A stretch of DNA of 64,000 nucleotides from Pseudomonas sp. GV085 (GCF_003050925.1 NZ_QAOV01000007.1:1-64000); one strand, 5' to 3'. Shown: positions 8,946 through 18,401, counted from the stretch's first letter. Notes: generated by a model from the letters alone, not told the origin. Numbers and translations: made by a program.

Positions 8946-9977
8946 ATGAACCATAAAGTCGCTTTCAGCTTCGCCGACGGCAAGACCTCGTTCTTCGAGG
9001 TCAAGCCAAACGAGTTGTTGCTCGACGCTGCGCTACGCAATGGCGTGAACCTCCCGCTGGATTGTCGCGAAGGTGTCTGCGGCACCTGTCAGGGGCGCTG
9101 CGAATCAGGTCAATACACTCAAGATTATGTCGATGACGAGGCGTTGTCCGAACACGATCTGGAGCAACGCAAGATGCTCTCTTGCCAGACCCGAGTGCAA
9201 TCGGATGCGTCGTTCTATTTCGATTTCGATTCGAGCTTGTGCAACGCTGGGGCAACTCAATTGTTGCAAGCGGTGATTACCCGTGTGGAGCAGGTTTCAG
9301 CCACTACCGCGATCCTTCATATCGACGCTAGCGCCAGCCCGCTGCAACTGGATTTTCTTCCGGGGCAATACGCACGACTGCATGTGCCTGGAACCAGTGA
9401 GTGGCGCTCCTATTCTTTTGCCAACCGACCCCATCCCACTAACCAGCTTCAATTTCTCATCCGCCTCCTGCCAGACGGCGTGATGAGCAACTTCATTCGT
9501 GAGCATTGCCAACCCGGTCAAATCATCGAGTTCGAAGCCCCCTTGGGTAGCTTTTATCTACGCCAGGTGACCAAGCCTCTGGTGCTGGTCGCAGGAGGAA
9601 CCGGCCTGTCGGCTTTCCTTGGGATGCTGGATAACATCGCGGAAAAGGGTGGTTGTGGGCACCCGATCCAACTGTTCTATGGTGTCACTCAGGACAATGA
9701 CCTGTGCGAAACCCAACGGCTGGCGGACTATCGCGAACGTATCGTGGATTTCGACTACCACCTCATCGTGTCGAAGCCATCGGAGCAGTGGAAAGGGAAA
9801 ACCGGATGGATTCCTGATCACTTTGACCGAAATGCGTTTGAGGCTGATCCATTCGATATTTACCTGTGCGGCCCTCCGCCAATGGTGGAAGCGGTCAAGA
9901 CCTGGTTCATCGAGCAGCGAATCGAAAAATTCCAGATGTTTTACGAGAAGTTCATCGAGAGCAACTCAAAACATTAA
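8946..9977 (+). CDS. antC: Anthranilate 1,2-dioxygenase, reductase component
   Basis: The 343-residue electron-transfer protein carries a plant-type 2Fe-2S ferredoxin domain at residues 1-95, with ligands C40, C45, C48 and C80 (CREGVCGTC ... LSC). An FAD domain contains RSYSFANRP, and an NAD domain contains VAGGTGLSAFLGML and the terminal YLCGPPPMV. It passes electrons from NADH to the Rieske centre of AntA. The ATG at 8946 is preceded by GGAG. A clear intrinsic terminator follows at 9985, so antABC is a complete three-gene operon. No antR-type activator gene adjoins it. Confidence 0.92.
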   Translation: MNHKVAFSFADGKTSFFEVKPNELLLDAALRNGVNLPLDCREGVCGTCQGRCESGQYTQDYVDDEALSEHDLEQRKMLSCQTRVQSDASFYFDFDSSLCNAGATQLLQAVITRVEQVSATTAILHIDASASPLQLDFLPGQYARLHVPGTSEWRSYSFANRPHPTNQLQFLIRLLPDGVMSNFIREHCQPGQIIEFEAPLGSFYLRQVTKPLVLVAGGTGLSAFLGMLDNIAEKGGCGHPIQLFYGVTQDNDLCETQRLADYRERIVDFDYHLIVSKPSEQWKGKTGWIPDHFDRNAFEADPFDIYLCGPPPMVEAVKTWFIEQRIEKFQMFYEKFIESNSKH

Positions 9978-9984
9978 GAACCAT

Positions 9985-10024
9985 GGGGAGTATCTGGAAT
10001 CGACCAGGTACTCCCCCGTTTTTT
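9985..10024 (+). terminator. Rho-independent terminator of antABC
   Basis: A hairpin with arms GGGGAGTATCTGG and CCAGGTACTCCCC (one G-T wobble) encloses a 6-base loop. It is followed within two bases by six T (10019-10024), eight bases after the antC stop codon. Confidence 0.92.
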
Positions 10025-10214
10025 ATGGTTCTTCACGGAATCCCGGGGAACACCGATACCTGTAGAAGCTGCGGTGCGGCGATCCGACTTACCAGCGATG
10101 GCGACCTTACGGCCGAGCATTTTCTTCCTGGTGTACATATCCATTGCTGCGGTAACGGCCACTTAGGGTTCCGCCCTGACGGCGGGTCACTTGGAAAAAC
10201 GGAACGCCGCCCGG

Positions 10215-10318
10215 CCTGTAGGAGCGAGCTTGCTCGCGATGGAGGTCAACGATGACGCGGGGAGCCTGACACCCCGCGGTGCTCTCAGGTTTTTCGCGAG
10301 CAAGCTCGCTCCTACAGG
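10215..10318. repeat. REP doublet (REPIN-like)
   Basis: The left REP, CCTGTAGGAGCGAGCTTGCT followed by CGCGA (10215-10239), and the right REP (10294-10318) are near-perfect inverted copies of each other, separated by 54 bp. This is the common pseudomonad REP arrangement that forms a long cruciform or stem-loop. Confidence 0.85.
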
Positions 10319-10485
10319 GCCCGCCGCCATCGGCCATCCATGGCCGGCGGCGGCTAACCCGGCATCCATGCCGGGTTGCCCACTGCGCAGAACCTGCGCT
10401 CGGCCTCACGAGGGGGCGTGCACCGCAACAGCACCGCGAGGCGAGCTAACGCTCGACCTCGTTGTTTGGTGGTGCACGCGTTCCC

Positions 10486-10519
10486 CTGTAGGAGCTGCCG
10501 AAGGCTGCGATCTTTTGAT
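10486..10519 (+). repeat. Single REP sequence
   Basis: CTGTAGGAGCTGCCGAAGGC followed by TGCGATCTTTTGA is a common Pseudomonas fluorescens-group REP type, here 11 bp from the end of the convergent gbdR gene. Confidence 0.75.
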
Positions 10520-10530
10520 AACGCCTCGGT

Positions 10531-11634
10531 CTAGATCCTTACGCTGGCAAACGTCGACTCATTGCGCGCCTGGCTCAGCGCCGACAACGGTCCGGACAAC
10601 GGCGACAGCACCAGCGCTTGCGGCAGCGGCGTCATCGCGACTTGTTGGGTGGTGTTGGACCCTACGCGCTCGTCACGCGGCGGAATACCGTAGTACTCGC
10701 GGTAGCACTTGGAGAAGTGCGGCGTGGACACGAAACCACAGACCGACGCCACTTCGATGATCGACATCGGCGTTTGCTTGAGCAATTGCCGCGCGCGGAT
10801 CAGACGCAGCTTGAGGTAATAGCGCGACGGTGAGCAGTGCAGGTACTTCTGGAATAGCCGCTCCAGCTGACGTCGCGAAACGGCGACGTACACCGCCAGT
10901 TCGTCGAGGTCGATCGGCTCTTCAAGGTTGGCATCCATCAGCGCGACGATTTCCTGCAACTTCGGCTGGTTGGTGCCGAGCATGTGCTTGAGTGGCACAC
11001 GCTGGTGATCCTGCTCGTTGCGGATGCGCTCGTAGACGAACATTTCCGAAATGGCGGCCGACAGTTCACGCCCATGATCACGGCTGATCAGGTGCAGCAT
11101 CATGTCCAGCGGCGCAGTGCCGCCCGAGCTGGTGAAGCGGTTCCGGTCGAGGGTGAACAGCCGGGTGCTCATGGTCACCCGAGGAAAGGCTTCCTGCATC
11201 GCCGCCAGGCATTCCCAGTGCACACTGCAGTCGAACCCGTCCAGCAGGCCGGCACCAGCCAGCGCCCAACTGCCGGTGCACACCGCGCCCAGGCGTTTGG
11301 ACTGACGTGCCTGGCTCTGCAGCCACGACACGTGCGCGCGGGTCACCGTGCGTTGAATGCCGATCCCGCCACAGACAATCACAATGTCGAGCGGCGGCGC
11401 TTTGTGCATGGCGGCGTCAGGCGTGATCTGCAGACCGTCACTGGCCCAGACTTGACCGCCATCGACGGTGAGCGTGGTCCAGCGATACAGCTCGCGGCCG
11501 GATAACTGATTCGCCATGCGCAGGGGTTCCACTGCGGACGCCAGGGAAATCAGCGTGAAATTGTCCAGCAGCAGAAAGCCGATGGATTGAGGCGCACGGT
11601 TCTGGGGTTGGGCCCCGGAGTTGAACGTCGTCAT
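10531..11634 (-). CDS. gbdR: GbdR-like AraC family regulator with DJ-1/PfpI domain
   Basis: The 367-residue protein has an N-terminal GATase1/DJ-1-like domain (about residues 18-190; QSIGFLLLDNFTLISLASAV, CTGSWALAGAGLL) and a C-terminal AraC double helix-turn-helix (about 230-330; LAVYVAVSRRQLERLFQKYL, IEVASVCGFVSTPHFSKCYR). This sequence type and length match GbdR, the glycine-betaine/dimethylglycine-responsive activator of betaine catabolism in Pseudomonas. CdhR and ArgR are paralogues with the same architecture. GAGGAGA at good spacing precedes the ATG. No betaine demethylase genes lie in this window, so its targets must be elsewhere. Confidence 0.75.
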   Translation of the reverse strand: MTTFNSGAQPQNRAPQSIGFLLLDNFTLISLASAVEPLRMANQLSGRELYRWTTLTVDGGQVWASDGLQITPDAAMHKAPPLDIVIVCGGIGIQRTVTRAHVSWLQSQARQSKRLGAVCTGSWALAGAGLLDGFDCSVHWECLAAMQEAFPRVTMSTRLFTLDRNRFTSSGGTAPLDMMLHLISRDHGRELSAAISEMFVYERIRNEQDHQRVPLKHMLGTNQPKLQEIVALMDANLEEPIDLDELAVYVAVSRRQLERLFQKYLHCSPSRYYLKLRLIRARQLLKQTPMSIIEVASVCGFVSTPHFSKCYREYYGIPPRDERVGSNTTQQVAMTPLPQALVLSPLSGPLSALSQARNESTFASVRI

Positions 11635-12297
11635 CGCGGTATCTCCTCACACAAAGCGGGTAAACGGCCTCAGGCGCAGGCTCTTTTTATTGCTCGTCCA
11701 GCGAGCTATCTGTATTTACCTGCAAAACTCACACCTGACTTCAATGAATCCTTCCATGCGTTCAAAAAACGACACTCCGATGTCTCTATCCCGATGGTCG
11801 CAAGGGGTAAGGTTAAAAGCGAAGGCGATGTGGTCAACCGCTCTACTCATTGGCAGTGAGCAATAAGGTAGCGTTTTTGGGAGGGAATGGCCGAAAACGG
11901 CAACTTGCTTGTTACCGACATGCACAGGTCGGTTTTCGAAAGGAACAGTGGGCGATGACGTTAGTGATTGCAGCAAGCTGAAGCATGCGCCGCGATGGTG
12001 CATGGCGACCTATACCCGGTCACGCCGCAGGTCCAAGGCATACCCGGGAACGCTTGTAATCAACCCTTTCCTGCAACTAACTGTTTTCAAGGGCTCATTA
12101 CCGCCGATGACGGAGAGCAAGACCTTCTTGCACATTTTATAACGTATTCGAGATGATGGCTTTGAGATACTATCTAAAGGTCAGAGAGTCTTGCGACCGC
12201 ATTGGAGTGGCGTATTTTACAATGACCATTTTTTACGGAAAGCAATGGTCTGAGCCCGCTCGTCCAATTTCAATATCAGGAATGATTGCGAACCAAT
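11635..12297. other. Intergenic region between gbdR and the OruR-type regulator
   Basis: In 663 bp I see no convincing gene. The left part should carry the gbdR promoter. A dyad GACCATT / AATGGTC (about 12223-12250) sits 50 bp before the next regulator gene and could be an operator. Small open frames here have no coding character. Confidence 0.4.
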
Positions 12298-13326
12298 ATG
12301 CCCAAAAAACAATCGTCTTTAAAAATGAGTGGCCCAGGAGAAATCAGCACGAGTCCATTTCGCAGTCTCCCGCAAGTAGTTGATTTCATAGGTGGTTCCT
12401 CGCAAAGGGTATTCCAGAAAGCAGGCCTGAGTTTAGAGCAATTCGTCAGTGAAGACCGGCACCTCACCTATATGGACGCTGCTCACCTATTCAAAGCTGC
12501 ATTCGAACACACCGATTGCCCCCATATTGGCTTACTGATAGGTGAGCGTTGTGCACTGGATGATTTGGGTCCGGTGGGCCAGCTCATGCGCCTCGCGACT
12601 TCACCAGGCGATGCATTAAACGACCTGGTCGGGCATGCAAGTCTCTATGATCGTGGCGCGACCCCACTCCTGCTTCCCTTGGCGGGCCAACACAGTCTGT
12701 TGGGATATGTCATTTATCGCCACGACCTGCCCAATCAATCATTACTTGTCGACACTGCCGTCATGGTTGGCCTGCAAATGTTGCGGACATTGTTAGGCGC
12801 TAACTGGACACCCGTTCGTGTGCAGTTTTCATATCGCAAGCCATCAGATATCACCCCGTACGTCAGAAAATTTCGCTGTGACATTCAGTTCAATGCAAGT
12901 ATCTCCGGGCTTGTAATAAACAATCAGCAACTGCGGCAAATTCAATGCACGGCGAATCCACGCTTACACCATCTGCTTAAACTGGCTATTGCGACCGCCA
13001 CGTCACCTTTGACGATGTCAGAACAAATAAAGAGCCAGGCATACGCTCTATTATTGAAAGGCCAGGCAAACTCCAAGTACATCGCCAGTCAATTCTCATT
13101 GAATGAAAGAACGCTGCGACGCCGGCTGGATGCGGAAGGTTCTCACCTTAAAGAACTGATCACCGATTCCAGAAGCAACTTCGCGCGGCAGCTCTTGAAA
13201 GATACGGATTTGCCGATATCCACAATCTCTCAGACCCTTCAATACCAGGATCCAAACGCCTTCTCCCGTGCATTCAAAACGTGGACCAATACGTCACCAC
13301 AGCATTGGAGAGATGGACTGGAGTAG
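12298..13326 (+). CDS. AraC family regulator with arabinose-binding-like N-domain (OruR/ArgR type)
   Basis: The 342-residue protein from the ATG at 12298; a TTG at 12286 with an AGGA four bases upstream is an alternative start adding four residues. The N-terminal about 200 residues resemble the arabinose-binding-like domain found in OruR-type regulators (FLIGERCALDDLGPVGQLMR-like stretch). The C-terminal AraC helix-turn-helix pair includes IASQFSLNERTLRRRLDAEG and the terminal QTLQYQDPNAFSRAFKTWTN. It is the nearest regulator upstream of the FadL/DUF1254/DUF3313 group (gap 288 bp) and may control it; this is positional inference. Lower GC in its 5' region contrasts slightly with its neighbours. 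Confidence 0.85.
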   Translation: MPKKQSSLKMSGPGEISTSPFRSLPQVVDFIGGSSQRVFQKAGLSLEQFVSEDRHLTYMDAAHLFKAAFEHTDCPHIGLLIGERCALDDLGPVGQLMRLATSPGDALNDLVGHASLYDRGATPLLLPLAGQHSLLGYVIYRHDLPNQSLLVDTAVMVGLQMLRTLLGANWTPVRVQFSYRKPSDITPYVRKFRCDIQFNASISGLVINNQQLRQIQCTANPRLHHLLKLAIATATSPLTMSEQIKSQAYALLLKGQANSKYIASQFSLNERTLRRRLDAEGSHLKELITDSRSNFARQLLKDTDLPISTISQTLQYQDPNAFSRAFKTWTNTSPQHWRDGLE

Positions 13327-13614
13327 CCTCCATTGAGGGGGGATTCAACAATTTCCGTACCCCCGCGATACCGCGCGCACTGTCCGAAAATGCAAGGTGC
13401 CTTTCTGATGATTGCCGTAAAGTGAACGCAACAACGGGCTGATTGCAAAGCTGATCTTCGGTTTTTTGTGCTGTTCATGAGGCTGGCGATTAGTTGCACC
13501 TGCGGGTGGAGTTCCGCGCAGACACTCAAGAAGGCCACACGAGTAAAAGACGATGCCCTGGCCTTGGGGCGATCCAAGCGATATCGATTGAGTGATCTGG
13601 TAGAGAGGGATTTC

Positions 13615-14892
13615 ATGCCGTTAAATAGAAGTGTGTTGTCGATTACTGTTCTTGGTGCGCTGACACTCTTGACCAGTGGCCGCAGTGTTGCCGGTGGCCT
13701 GATGTTGTACGAAATCGCCACCGACAACGTCGGACTGGCCAATGCCGGTGCAGCGGCCCGGGCACAAGGCCCTTCGACCATCGCCAGCAACCCCGCTGGC
13801 TTGAGCTACCTCAGCGGAACACAGATCTCCGCTGGCGCTCAGGTTCTTTTTGGTGACTTATCGTTCGATCGGGACAGTGAAACCAATACGCCGGGCGCTG
13901 GCAGCGGTAACGCGCTCGATCCCATACCGGGTGGCAGTTTCTTCATCAGCCATCAACTGGATGATCGGTGGTCCGTCGGTTTCGGCTCCTATGGCGATTT
14001 CGGCCTCGCTGAAAACTACGACAATGACTGGTCCGGCCGTTATTTCGTGCAGAACGCGAGCATTGCGGGACTGTCACTGGTACCCAGTGTCGCCTATCGC
14101 TTCAACGATCAATGGTCCGTCGGCGTCGGACTCAAAGCCATGTACGGGATGCTGAAGAGCGAAGCCGCCATCGATCAGGCGCCGCTCGGACTGACACAAC
14201 GGGGTGACGGCCAATACAAATACCGGGACAGCACATGGGGTTATGGCGCCAATGCAGGCGTGATTTATGCCCCAAAGCCCGGCACACGGATTGGCCTGGC
14301 TTACACCAGTCAGGTTGACCTCGACTTCGAGGATCGCCTGGATGTGCAGAGCAGTGCTCCGTTGGTGAGCCGCCTCAACAACCTCAACACCAAAATCGAC
14401 CTGAAAGTACCGCAAACGGCGACCCTCAGCCTGTACCAGCAACTGGATACGCAGTGGTCTATGCTGGCCACAGTCAATTGGCAGGATTGGTCGAAATTCG
14501 GCGACATCGGCATTGACGTAGACACTTCCAGAACCGGTTCAAGGGCCGCCTCAATCGATGCGCATTACAAGGACACGTATCAATTGGCGCTTGGCGCTCA
14601 ATACCAGATGAACCAGGACTGGGCCTGGGATTTCGGTATCGCCTATGACACGTCCGCTGTGTCCGATGGTGATCGGACGCTCACCGTGCCAATGGGCGCC
14701 GCCTGGCGCTTCGCCACAGGCTTTACTTATTCGCTGAATAAAGAGACAGACGTGAGTTTCAGTTGGGTCACGGTGTGGATGGGGGACATGTCAGTCGATC
14801 AGCAAAAAACGCTGTCTGGCAATCGAGTATCAGGCGAGTTCGACAACGCCTGGATTCAAGCCCTGACCGCCAACATGACTTGGCGCTACTGA
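13615..14892 (+). CDS. FadL/OmpP1/TodX family outer-membrane channel
   Basis: The ATG at 13615 follows GAGAGGGAT and begins a signal peptide (MPLNRSVLSITVLGALTLLT...VAGG). An earlier in-frame start at 13468 has no signal peptide and is rejected. The 425-residue protein has the FadL hatch-region landmark ARAQGPSTIASNPAGLSYLS near the N-terminus and ends ANMTWRY. FadL-type channels move hydrophobic molecules (fatty acids, aromatic hydrocarbons) across the outer membrane by lateral diffusion. It is followed by a DUF1254 lipoprotein and a DUF3313 lipoprotein. A deletion remnant of a paralogue lies at 47224-47420 beside a second copy of the same neighbours. Confidence 0.9.
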   Translation: MPLNRSVLSITVLGALTLLTSGRSVAGGLMLYEIATDNVGLANAGAAARAQGPSTIASNPAGLSYLSGTQISAGAQVLFGDLSFDRDSETNTPGAGSGNALDPIPGGSFFISHQLDDRWSVGFGSYGDFGLAENYDNDWSGRYFVQNASIAGLSLVPSVAYRFNDQWSVGVGLKAMYGMLKSEAAIDQAPLGLTQRGDGQYKYRDSTWGYGANAGVIYAPKPGTRIGLAYTSQVDLDFEDRLDVQSSAPLVSRLNNLNTKIDLKVPQTATLSLYQQLDTQWSMLATVNWQDWSKFGDIGIDVDTSRTGSRAASIDAHYKDTYQLALGAQYQMNQDWAWDFGIAYDTSAVSDGDRTLTVPMGAAWRFATGFTYSLNKETDVSFSWVTVWMGDMSVDQQKTLSGNRVSGEFDNAWIQALTANMTWRY

Positions 14893-14987
14893 GAAAAATC
14901 CAAGAGTGCTTCAAGTGTCATGTCTGGTATTTAACCGTGGACATGAACACTCACGACGCCAGCTTGCACAAAACCAACGAGGTGAAA

Positions 14988-16469
14988 ATGAACAGGATGT
15001 CAAACAAGGGCTGGACAATGGCGGCGGCGGTCGTCGTCGTGGGTTCAACGCTTTTCGCGGGGTGTGCGGGCAAGAACGATCCGATCGCGCAGGCCGACAA
15101 GGCGGATGTGGCCAAGGGCGTACCGGCACCGAGTCTGGAGCAGACCAAGGCGATCGCCGAGGAAGGCTTTATCTACGGCTTGCCGCTAGTCATGAACTAC
15201 GCCGTGATGAACGAATTCGCGGCGGACCCCAAATCCAGCCAGTTCAAGGCCCCTTTCAATCAACTGCACAACGAGCATCGGGTCGCGACCCCCGCTGACA
15301 CCGCCGTCATTACGCCCAACAGCGACACGCCGTACTCGATACTCTGGGCCGACCTGCGCGCCGAGCCGCTCGTGATCATCGTGCCGACCGTCTCCAAAAA
15401 GCGCTACTACTCGGTGCAACTGATCGACGGCAACACCTATAACTACGGTTACATCGGCAGCCGGGCAACCGCCAGCGCACCCGGGAGCTATCTGATTGCG
15501 GGCCCCGACTGGAAGGGTGCGACCCCTCCTGGCATCGACAAGGTGTTCAGCTCCACGACCCCTTTCGCACTGACGTTGATCCGCACCCAGTTGTTCAATC
15601 CAGCCGACATGCCGAATGTCGAGAAGCTGCAGGCGGGTTACAAGGTCCAGCCACTGTCCGCTTTCCTCCATCAACCCGCGCCGCCCGCTGCGCCGAAGAT
15701 TGCTTTCGTGCCGGCCACGACAGAGGGCATCAAGGCCAACTTCTTCGAGTACCTGTCGGCCGCGTTGGAGTATGTGCCGCCATCGGCTGAGGACAAGGAG
15801 ATCCGTGCCCGGCTGGCCAGCATCGGCGTAGGCCCCGGTCGCAGCTTCGAATTCAAAGACCTCTCGCTCGAGCACAAGGCCGTGGTCCTGCTCGGGATGA
15901 AGGCCGGCGACGAGAAGGTCGACAAGTTCCTCTCGAGCGGCTTGAAAAATATCAACGGCTGGAGCATCGGCGCGTTCTTCGGCGACCAGGCGTTCTACAA
16001 AGGCGACTGGCTGATGCGGGCTGGCGCCGCGAAGGCGGGTCTGTACGGTAATGACGCCACCGAGGCGATGTACCCCATTACGCGTACCGATGGCAACGGC
16101 CAGACGTTGAATACCGGCAAGCACAACTACACGCTCACCTTCCCCGCCGGCAAACTGCCGCCAGTCAATGCCTTCTGGTCGGTGACCATGTACGACGGCA
16201 AGAGCCAGCTGCTGATCAAGAACCCGATCAACCGCTACCTGATCAATTCGCCGATGCTGTCGACGATGAAGAAGAACGCGGATGGCTCACTGACCCTGTA
16301 CATCCAGAAGGATTCGCCGGGCAAGGCCAAGGAGGCCAACTGGTTGCCGGCGCCTGACGACACGGCCTATCTGGTGATGCGCCTCTATTGGCCGAAGGCC
16401 ACGGCGCCTTCGATTCTTCCCGCCGGCAGCGGCAGCTGGCAGCCGCCGGCAGTGATGGCGTCGAAGTAA
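14988..16469 (+). CDS. DUF1254/DUF1214 lipoprotein, copy A
   Basis: The ATG at 14988 is preceded by GAGGTG. The 493-residue product begins with a lipoprotein signal (TLFAGC, lipid-modified C26). The DUF1254 region follows (about residues 60-190: IYGLPLVMNYAVM, TPNSDTPYSILWADLRAEP, YYSVQLIDGNTYNYGYIGSR), and the DUF1214 region is C-terminal (LPPVNAFWSVTMYDGKSQLL, NRYLINSP, ADGSLTLYIQKDSPG). The molecular function of the family is not known to me. A near-identical 493-residue copy lies at 44111-45592 in inverted orientation, and a third, secreted relative lies at 18402. The shared terminator hairpin shows that the duplication extended past the coding sequence. Confidence 0.88.
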   Translation: MNRMSNKGWTMAAAVVVVGSTLFAGCAGKNDPIAQADKADVAKGVPAPSLEQTKAIAEEGFIYGLPLVMNYAVMNEFAADPKSSQFKAPFNQLHNEHRVATPADTAVITPNSDTPYSILWADLRAEPLVIIVPTVSKKRYYSVQLIDGNTYNYGYIGSRATASAPGSYLIAGPDWKGATPPGIDKVFSSTTPFALTLIRTQLFNPADMPNVEKLQAGYKVQPLSAFLHQPAPPAAPKIAFVPATTEGIKANFFEYLSAALEYVPPSAEDKEIRARLASIGVGPGRSFEFKDLSLEHKAVVLLGMKAGDEKVDKFLSSGLKNINGWSIGAFFGDQAFYKGDWLMRAGAAKAGLYGNDATEAMYPITRTDGNGQTLNTGKHNYTLTFPAGKLPPVNAFWSVTMYDGKSQLLIKNPINRYLINSPMLSTMKKNADGSLTLYIQKDSPGKAKEANWLPAPDDTAYLVMRLYWPKATAPSILPAGSGSWQPPAVMASK

Positions 16470-16479
16470 CGCGAATTTG

Positions 16480-16506
16480 CGGCTGCTTGCAGTTGGCAAG
16501 CAGTCG
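16480..16506 (+). terminator. Hairpin after DUF1254 copy A
   Basis: Arms CGGCTGCTTGC and GCAAGCAGTCG surround a 5-base loop (AGTTG), eleven bases after the stop. A near-identical hairpin (perfect arms, loop AATTG) follows copy B at 44074-44100. The T tract is poor, so it may also act as an mRNA 3' stabiliser. Confidence 0.6.
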
Positions 16507-16620
16507 TTCGATTGCTCAGGCAGAGATCCAGCGGGCCTTATTGCCGAAAGGGCTGAGGCCACAGGGTCTGGCCTTGAATAAAAGACACCCAGGAACACAT
16601 CCCTCAAGGAGTACCGTTAC

Positions 16621-17295
16621 ATGAACTTTTCGCACAAATGGATAACGGGTGCCGCACTGAGCAGCTTGTTATTGACCGGTTGCGTATCGAAAGTTACCGA
16701 GCAACAACAGTACTCCGGCTTTTTGAAGAGTTATGGCGGCCTGCAGGAAACCACCTCGCCAAGTGGCGTGGAGGTACTGCGCTGGGTGGCACCAGGATTC
16801 AAGCCTGCGGATTATTCCACGGTGGTCTTCGAGCGTTTGGAACTGTATCCGACGCCCAAGCCGGATGAACGCGTGGACCTGAAAACATTACAGGAATTGC
16901 AGGCCTACACCACTGAAAGCGCCAAGCAGGCATTGTCCCAGAATTACGTGGTCGTTCCAGACTCCAGAGATGTTCGCAAAGGCGAGCGAGCGCTGATCCT
17001 GCAGGCGGCAATCACTGGCGTGACAGCCACCAACGAAGGCATGAAATGGTACGAAGTGGTGCCGGTCGCGGCAGTCATAGGTGCAACTCAGGCCGCCACG
17101 GGGCATCGCGACCAGAATACCGAGCTGTACATCGAGGCGGACTTGATCGACGCCAAAACCGGTGCACCGGTCGCAAAAGCCGTGCGTAAAGTGTTTGGCG
17201 AGAACCTGAAGAACGCCAGCCAGAAAATCACCGCGAATGACTTCAAAGCGGCCATCAAGGGAATGACCAGCGACATGCAGACGTTACTCAAGTAA
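16621..17295 (+). CDS. DUF3313 lipoprotein, copy A
   Basis: The 224-residue protein has a lipobox at LLLTGC (C21) and the DUF3313 core: GFKPADYSTVVFERLELYPT, the EGMKWYEVVPVAAVIGATQA segment with ATGHRDQNTELYIEADLIDA, and KVFGEN. AAGGAGTACC precedes the ATG. It is a predicted envelope lipoprotein of unknown role. It follows DUF1254 copy A after about 150 bp. A paralogue is at 46496-47173 and a decayed fragment of the same family is at 35331-35409. Confidence 0.87.
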   Translation: MNFSHKWITGAALSSLLLTGCVSKVTEQQQYSGFLKSYGGLQETTSPSGVEVLRWVAPGFKPADYSTVVFERLELYPTPKPDERVDLKTLQELQAYTTESAKQALSQNYVVVPDSRDVRKGERALILQAAITGVTATNEGMKWYEVVPVAAVIGATQAATGHRDQNTELYIEADLIDAKTGAPVAKAVRKVFGENLKNASQKITANDFKAAIKGMTSDMQTLLK

Positions 17296-17336
17296 TTGTC
17301 ACTGCAGGTGCTCAAGCAGTTTCTGCCTATCGTTAG

Positions 17337-17365
17337 CGGGCTCCCCTTGATCGTCGAGGAGCCCG
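17337..17365 (+). terminator. GC-rich hairpin between DUF3313 and the beta-barrel gene
   Basis: Arms CGGGCTCC and GGAGCCCG are separated by 13 bases, 40 bp after the DUF3313 stop. No T tract follows, so a full terminator role is uncertain. Confidence 0.4.
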
Positions 17366-17392
17366 TGGCGATCCGCATTCAAGGATTTCAAC

Positions 17393-18205
17393 ATGTACAA
17401 GCGCATTGAACGGCTTTTGCTCGCACTTTCGGCTTTCGGTATATCCGTTTCCAGTCAGGCTGACGATCAGGCGGAACTGGCTAAACAGTCATTGAATCCA
17501 GTCGCTGCACTGTACAGCTTGCCCATCCAATACAACTGGAACCAGAAAATGGGGCCCTCCGGTAATGGAATCCAGAGCGTCACCAATATCCAGCCGGTAT
17601 TACCCTTCACACTCAATGACGATTGGAATCTGATCTCTCGCACGATCCTCCCGGTCATTGATCAGCATGGACTGGCACCGAGGGGCATCGCCGATAAAAG
17701 CGGAGTGGGCGACACCTCGCAAAGCTTCTTTTTCTCTCCCAAAAAGCCCACCGAGGACGGTTGGATCTGGGGTGCAGGCCCCGCGCTGCTGTTACCGACC
17801 GGTAGTGATGAGCTACTGAGTAGCGAACAATGGGGGATTGGACCGACAGCGGTGGCGTTGAAGCAGGCCAACGGCTGGACGACCGGTATTCTGGCGAACC
17901 ACATCTGGTCGCTGGACAACAACCCGGCCAATGACAAGGAGAAGGTCAATCAGACGTATCTGCAACCCTTTCTGGTCTACACCACAGCGTCGTACACCAG
18001 TATTGGCATCAATACAGAATCCACTTACGACTGGGAAGCCAGGGAGTGGAATGTGCCGATCAACCTGTTCGTGACGCAATTGTTCAAAGTCGGCAAGCAG
18101 CCCATGAGCCTTCAGGTGGGGCCGCGATACTGGGCGGACAGCCCTGAGGATGGTGCACACGGTTGGGGCTTTCGAGTGGCGTACACGCTACTCTTTCCCA
18201 AGTGA
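17393..18205 (+). CDS. Outer-membrane beta-barrel (MetA-pathway/phenol-degradation transporter family)
   Basis: The 270-residue protein has a signal peptide ending VSSQA/DDQ. Alternating hydrophobic beta-strand patterns (LISRTILPVI, GWIWGAGPALLLPTG, TSIGINTESTYDW, MSLQVGPRYWADSPE) end in FRVAYTLLFPK. This resembles the family annotated as putative MetA-pathway of phenol degradation, small outer-membrane barrels found near hydrophobic-compound catabolic genes. AAGGATTTCAAC precedes the ATG. It lies between the DUF3313 lipoprotein and the third DUF1254 gene and may serve the same envelope function. Confidence 0.75.
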   Translation: MYKRIERLLLALSAFGISVSSQADDQAELAKQSLNPVAALYSLPIQYNWNQKMGPSGNGIQSVTNIQPVLPFTLNDDWNLISRTILPVIDQHGLAPRGIADKSGVGDTSQSFFFSPKKPTEDGWIWGAGPALLLPTGSDELLSSEQWGIGPTAVALKQANGWTTGILANHIWSLDNNPANDKEKVNQTYLQPFLVYTTASYTSIGINTESTYDWEAREWNVPINLFVTQLFKVGKQPMSLQVGPRYWADSPEDGAHGWGFRVAYTLLFPK

Positions 18206-18401
18206 AGCGATCCGTAAGATGTGCGTTTAGCGCTCGAATGATTGATCGCCTGCGATTCGGTGAAATTCGAGAAGTTGCCTCCTTGATGGGCACAGATATG
18301 CATCAAGATCGTCAGGGGTTCCTGCCTTTGGGGAATATCGCCTGATTAGCAGTTAGCTGACCGACACCCCCATCTAATGCGAAAAATGGAGTTTCACATT
18401 C

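Larger units (their letters stand above)
9978..10530. other. Intergenic region of stacked palindromes between antC and gbdR
   Basis: No gene was found. After the antC terminator come a half MITE-like sequence (GGTTCTTCACGGAATCCCGG, 10028-10047) joined to a REP core near 10060, a facing REP pair (10215-10318), GC-rich hairpins near 10319-10353 and 10362-10379, a nested hairpin about 10406-10484, and one more REP (10486-10519) just before the gbdR stop codon. Confidence 0.65.

Noticed and set aside
7052..9977. Assignment as benzoate dioxygenase benABC
   Set aside because: The sequence matches what I recall of AntA/AntB/AntC more closely, and benD/benK/catechol genes are not adjacent; benzoate activity cannot be fully excluded.
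10531..11634. Assignment as AntR, the antABC activator
   Set aside because: The protein has a DJ-1/PfpI N-terminal domain and GbdR-like sequence, whereas AntR is a XylS-type AraC protein.
11716..12003. 95-codon minus-strand frame in the gbdR upstream gap
   Set aside because: No ribosome site, family or codon pattern; likely chance.
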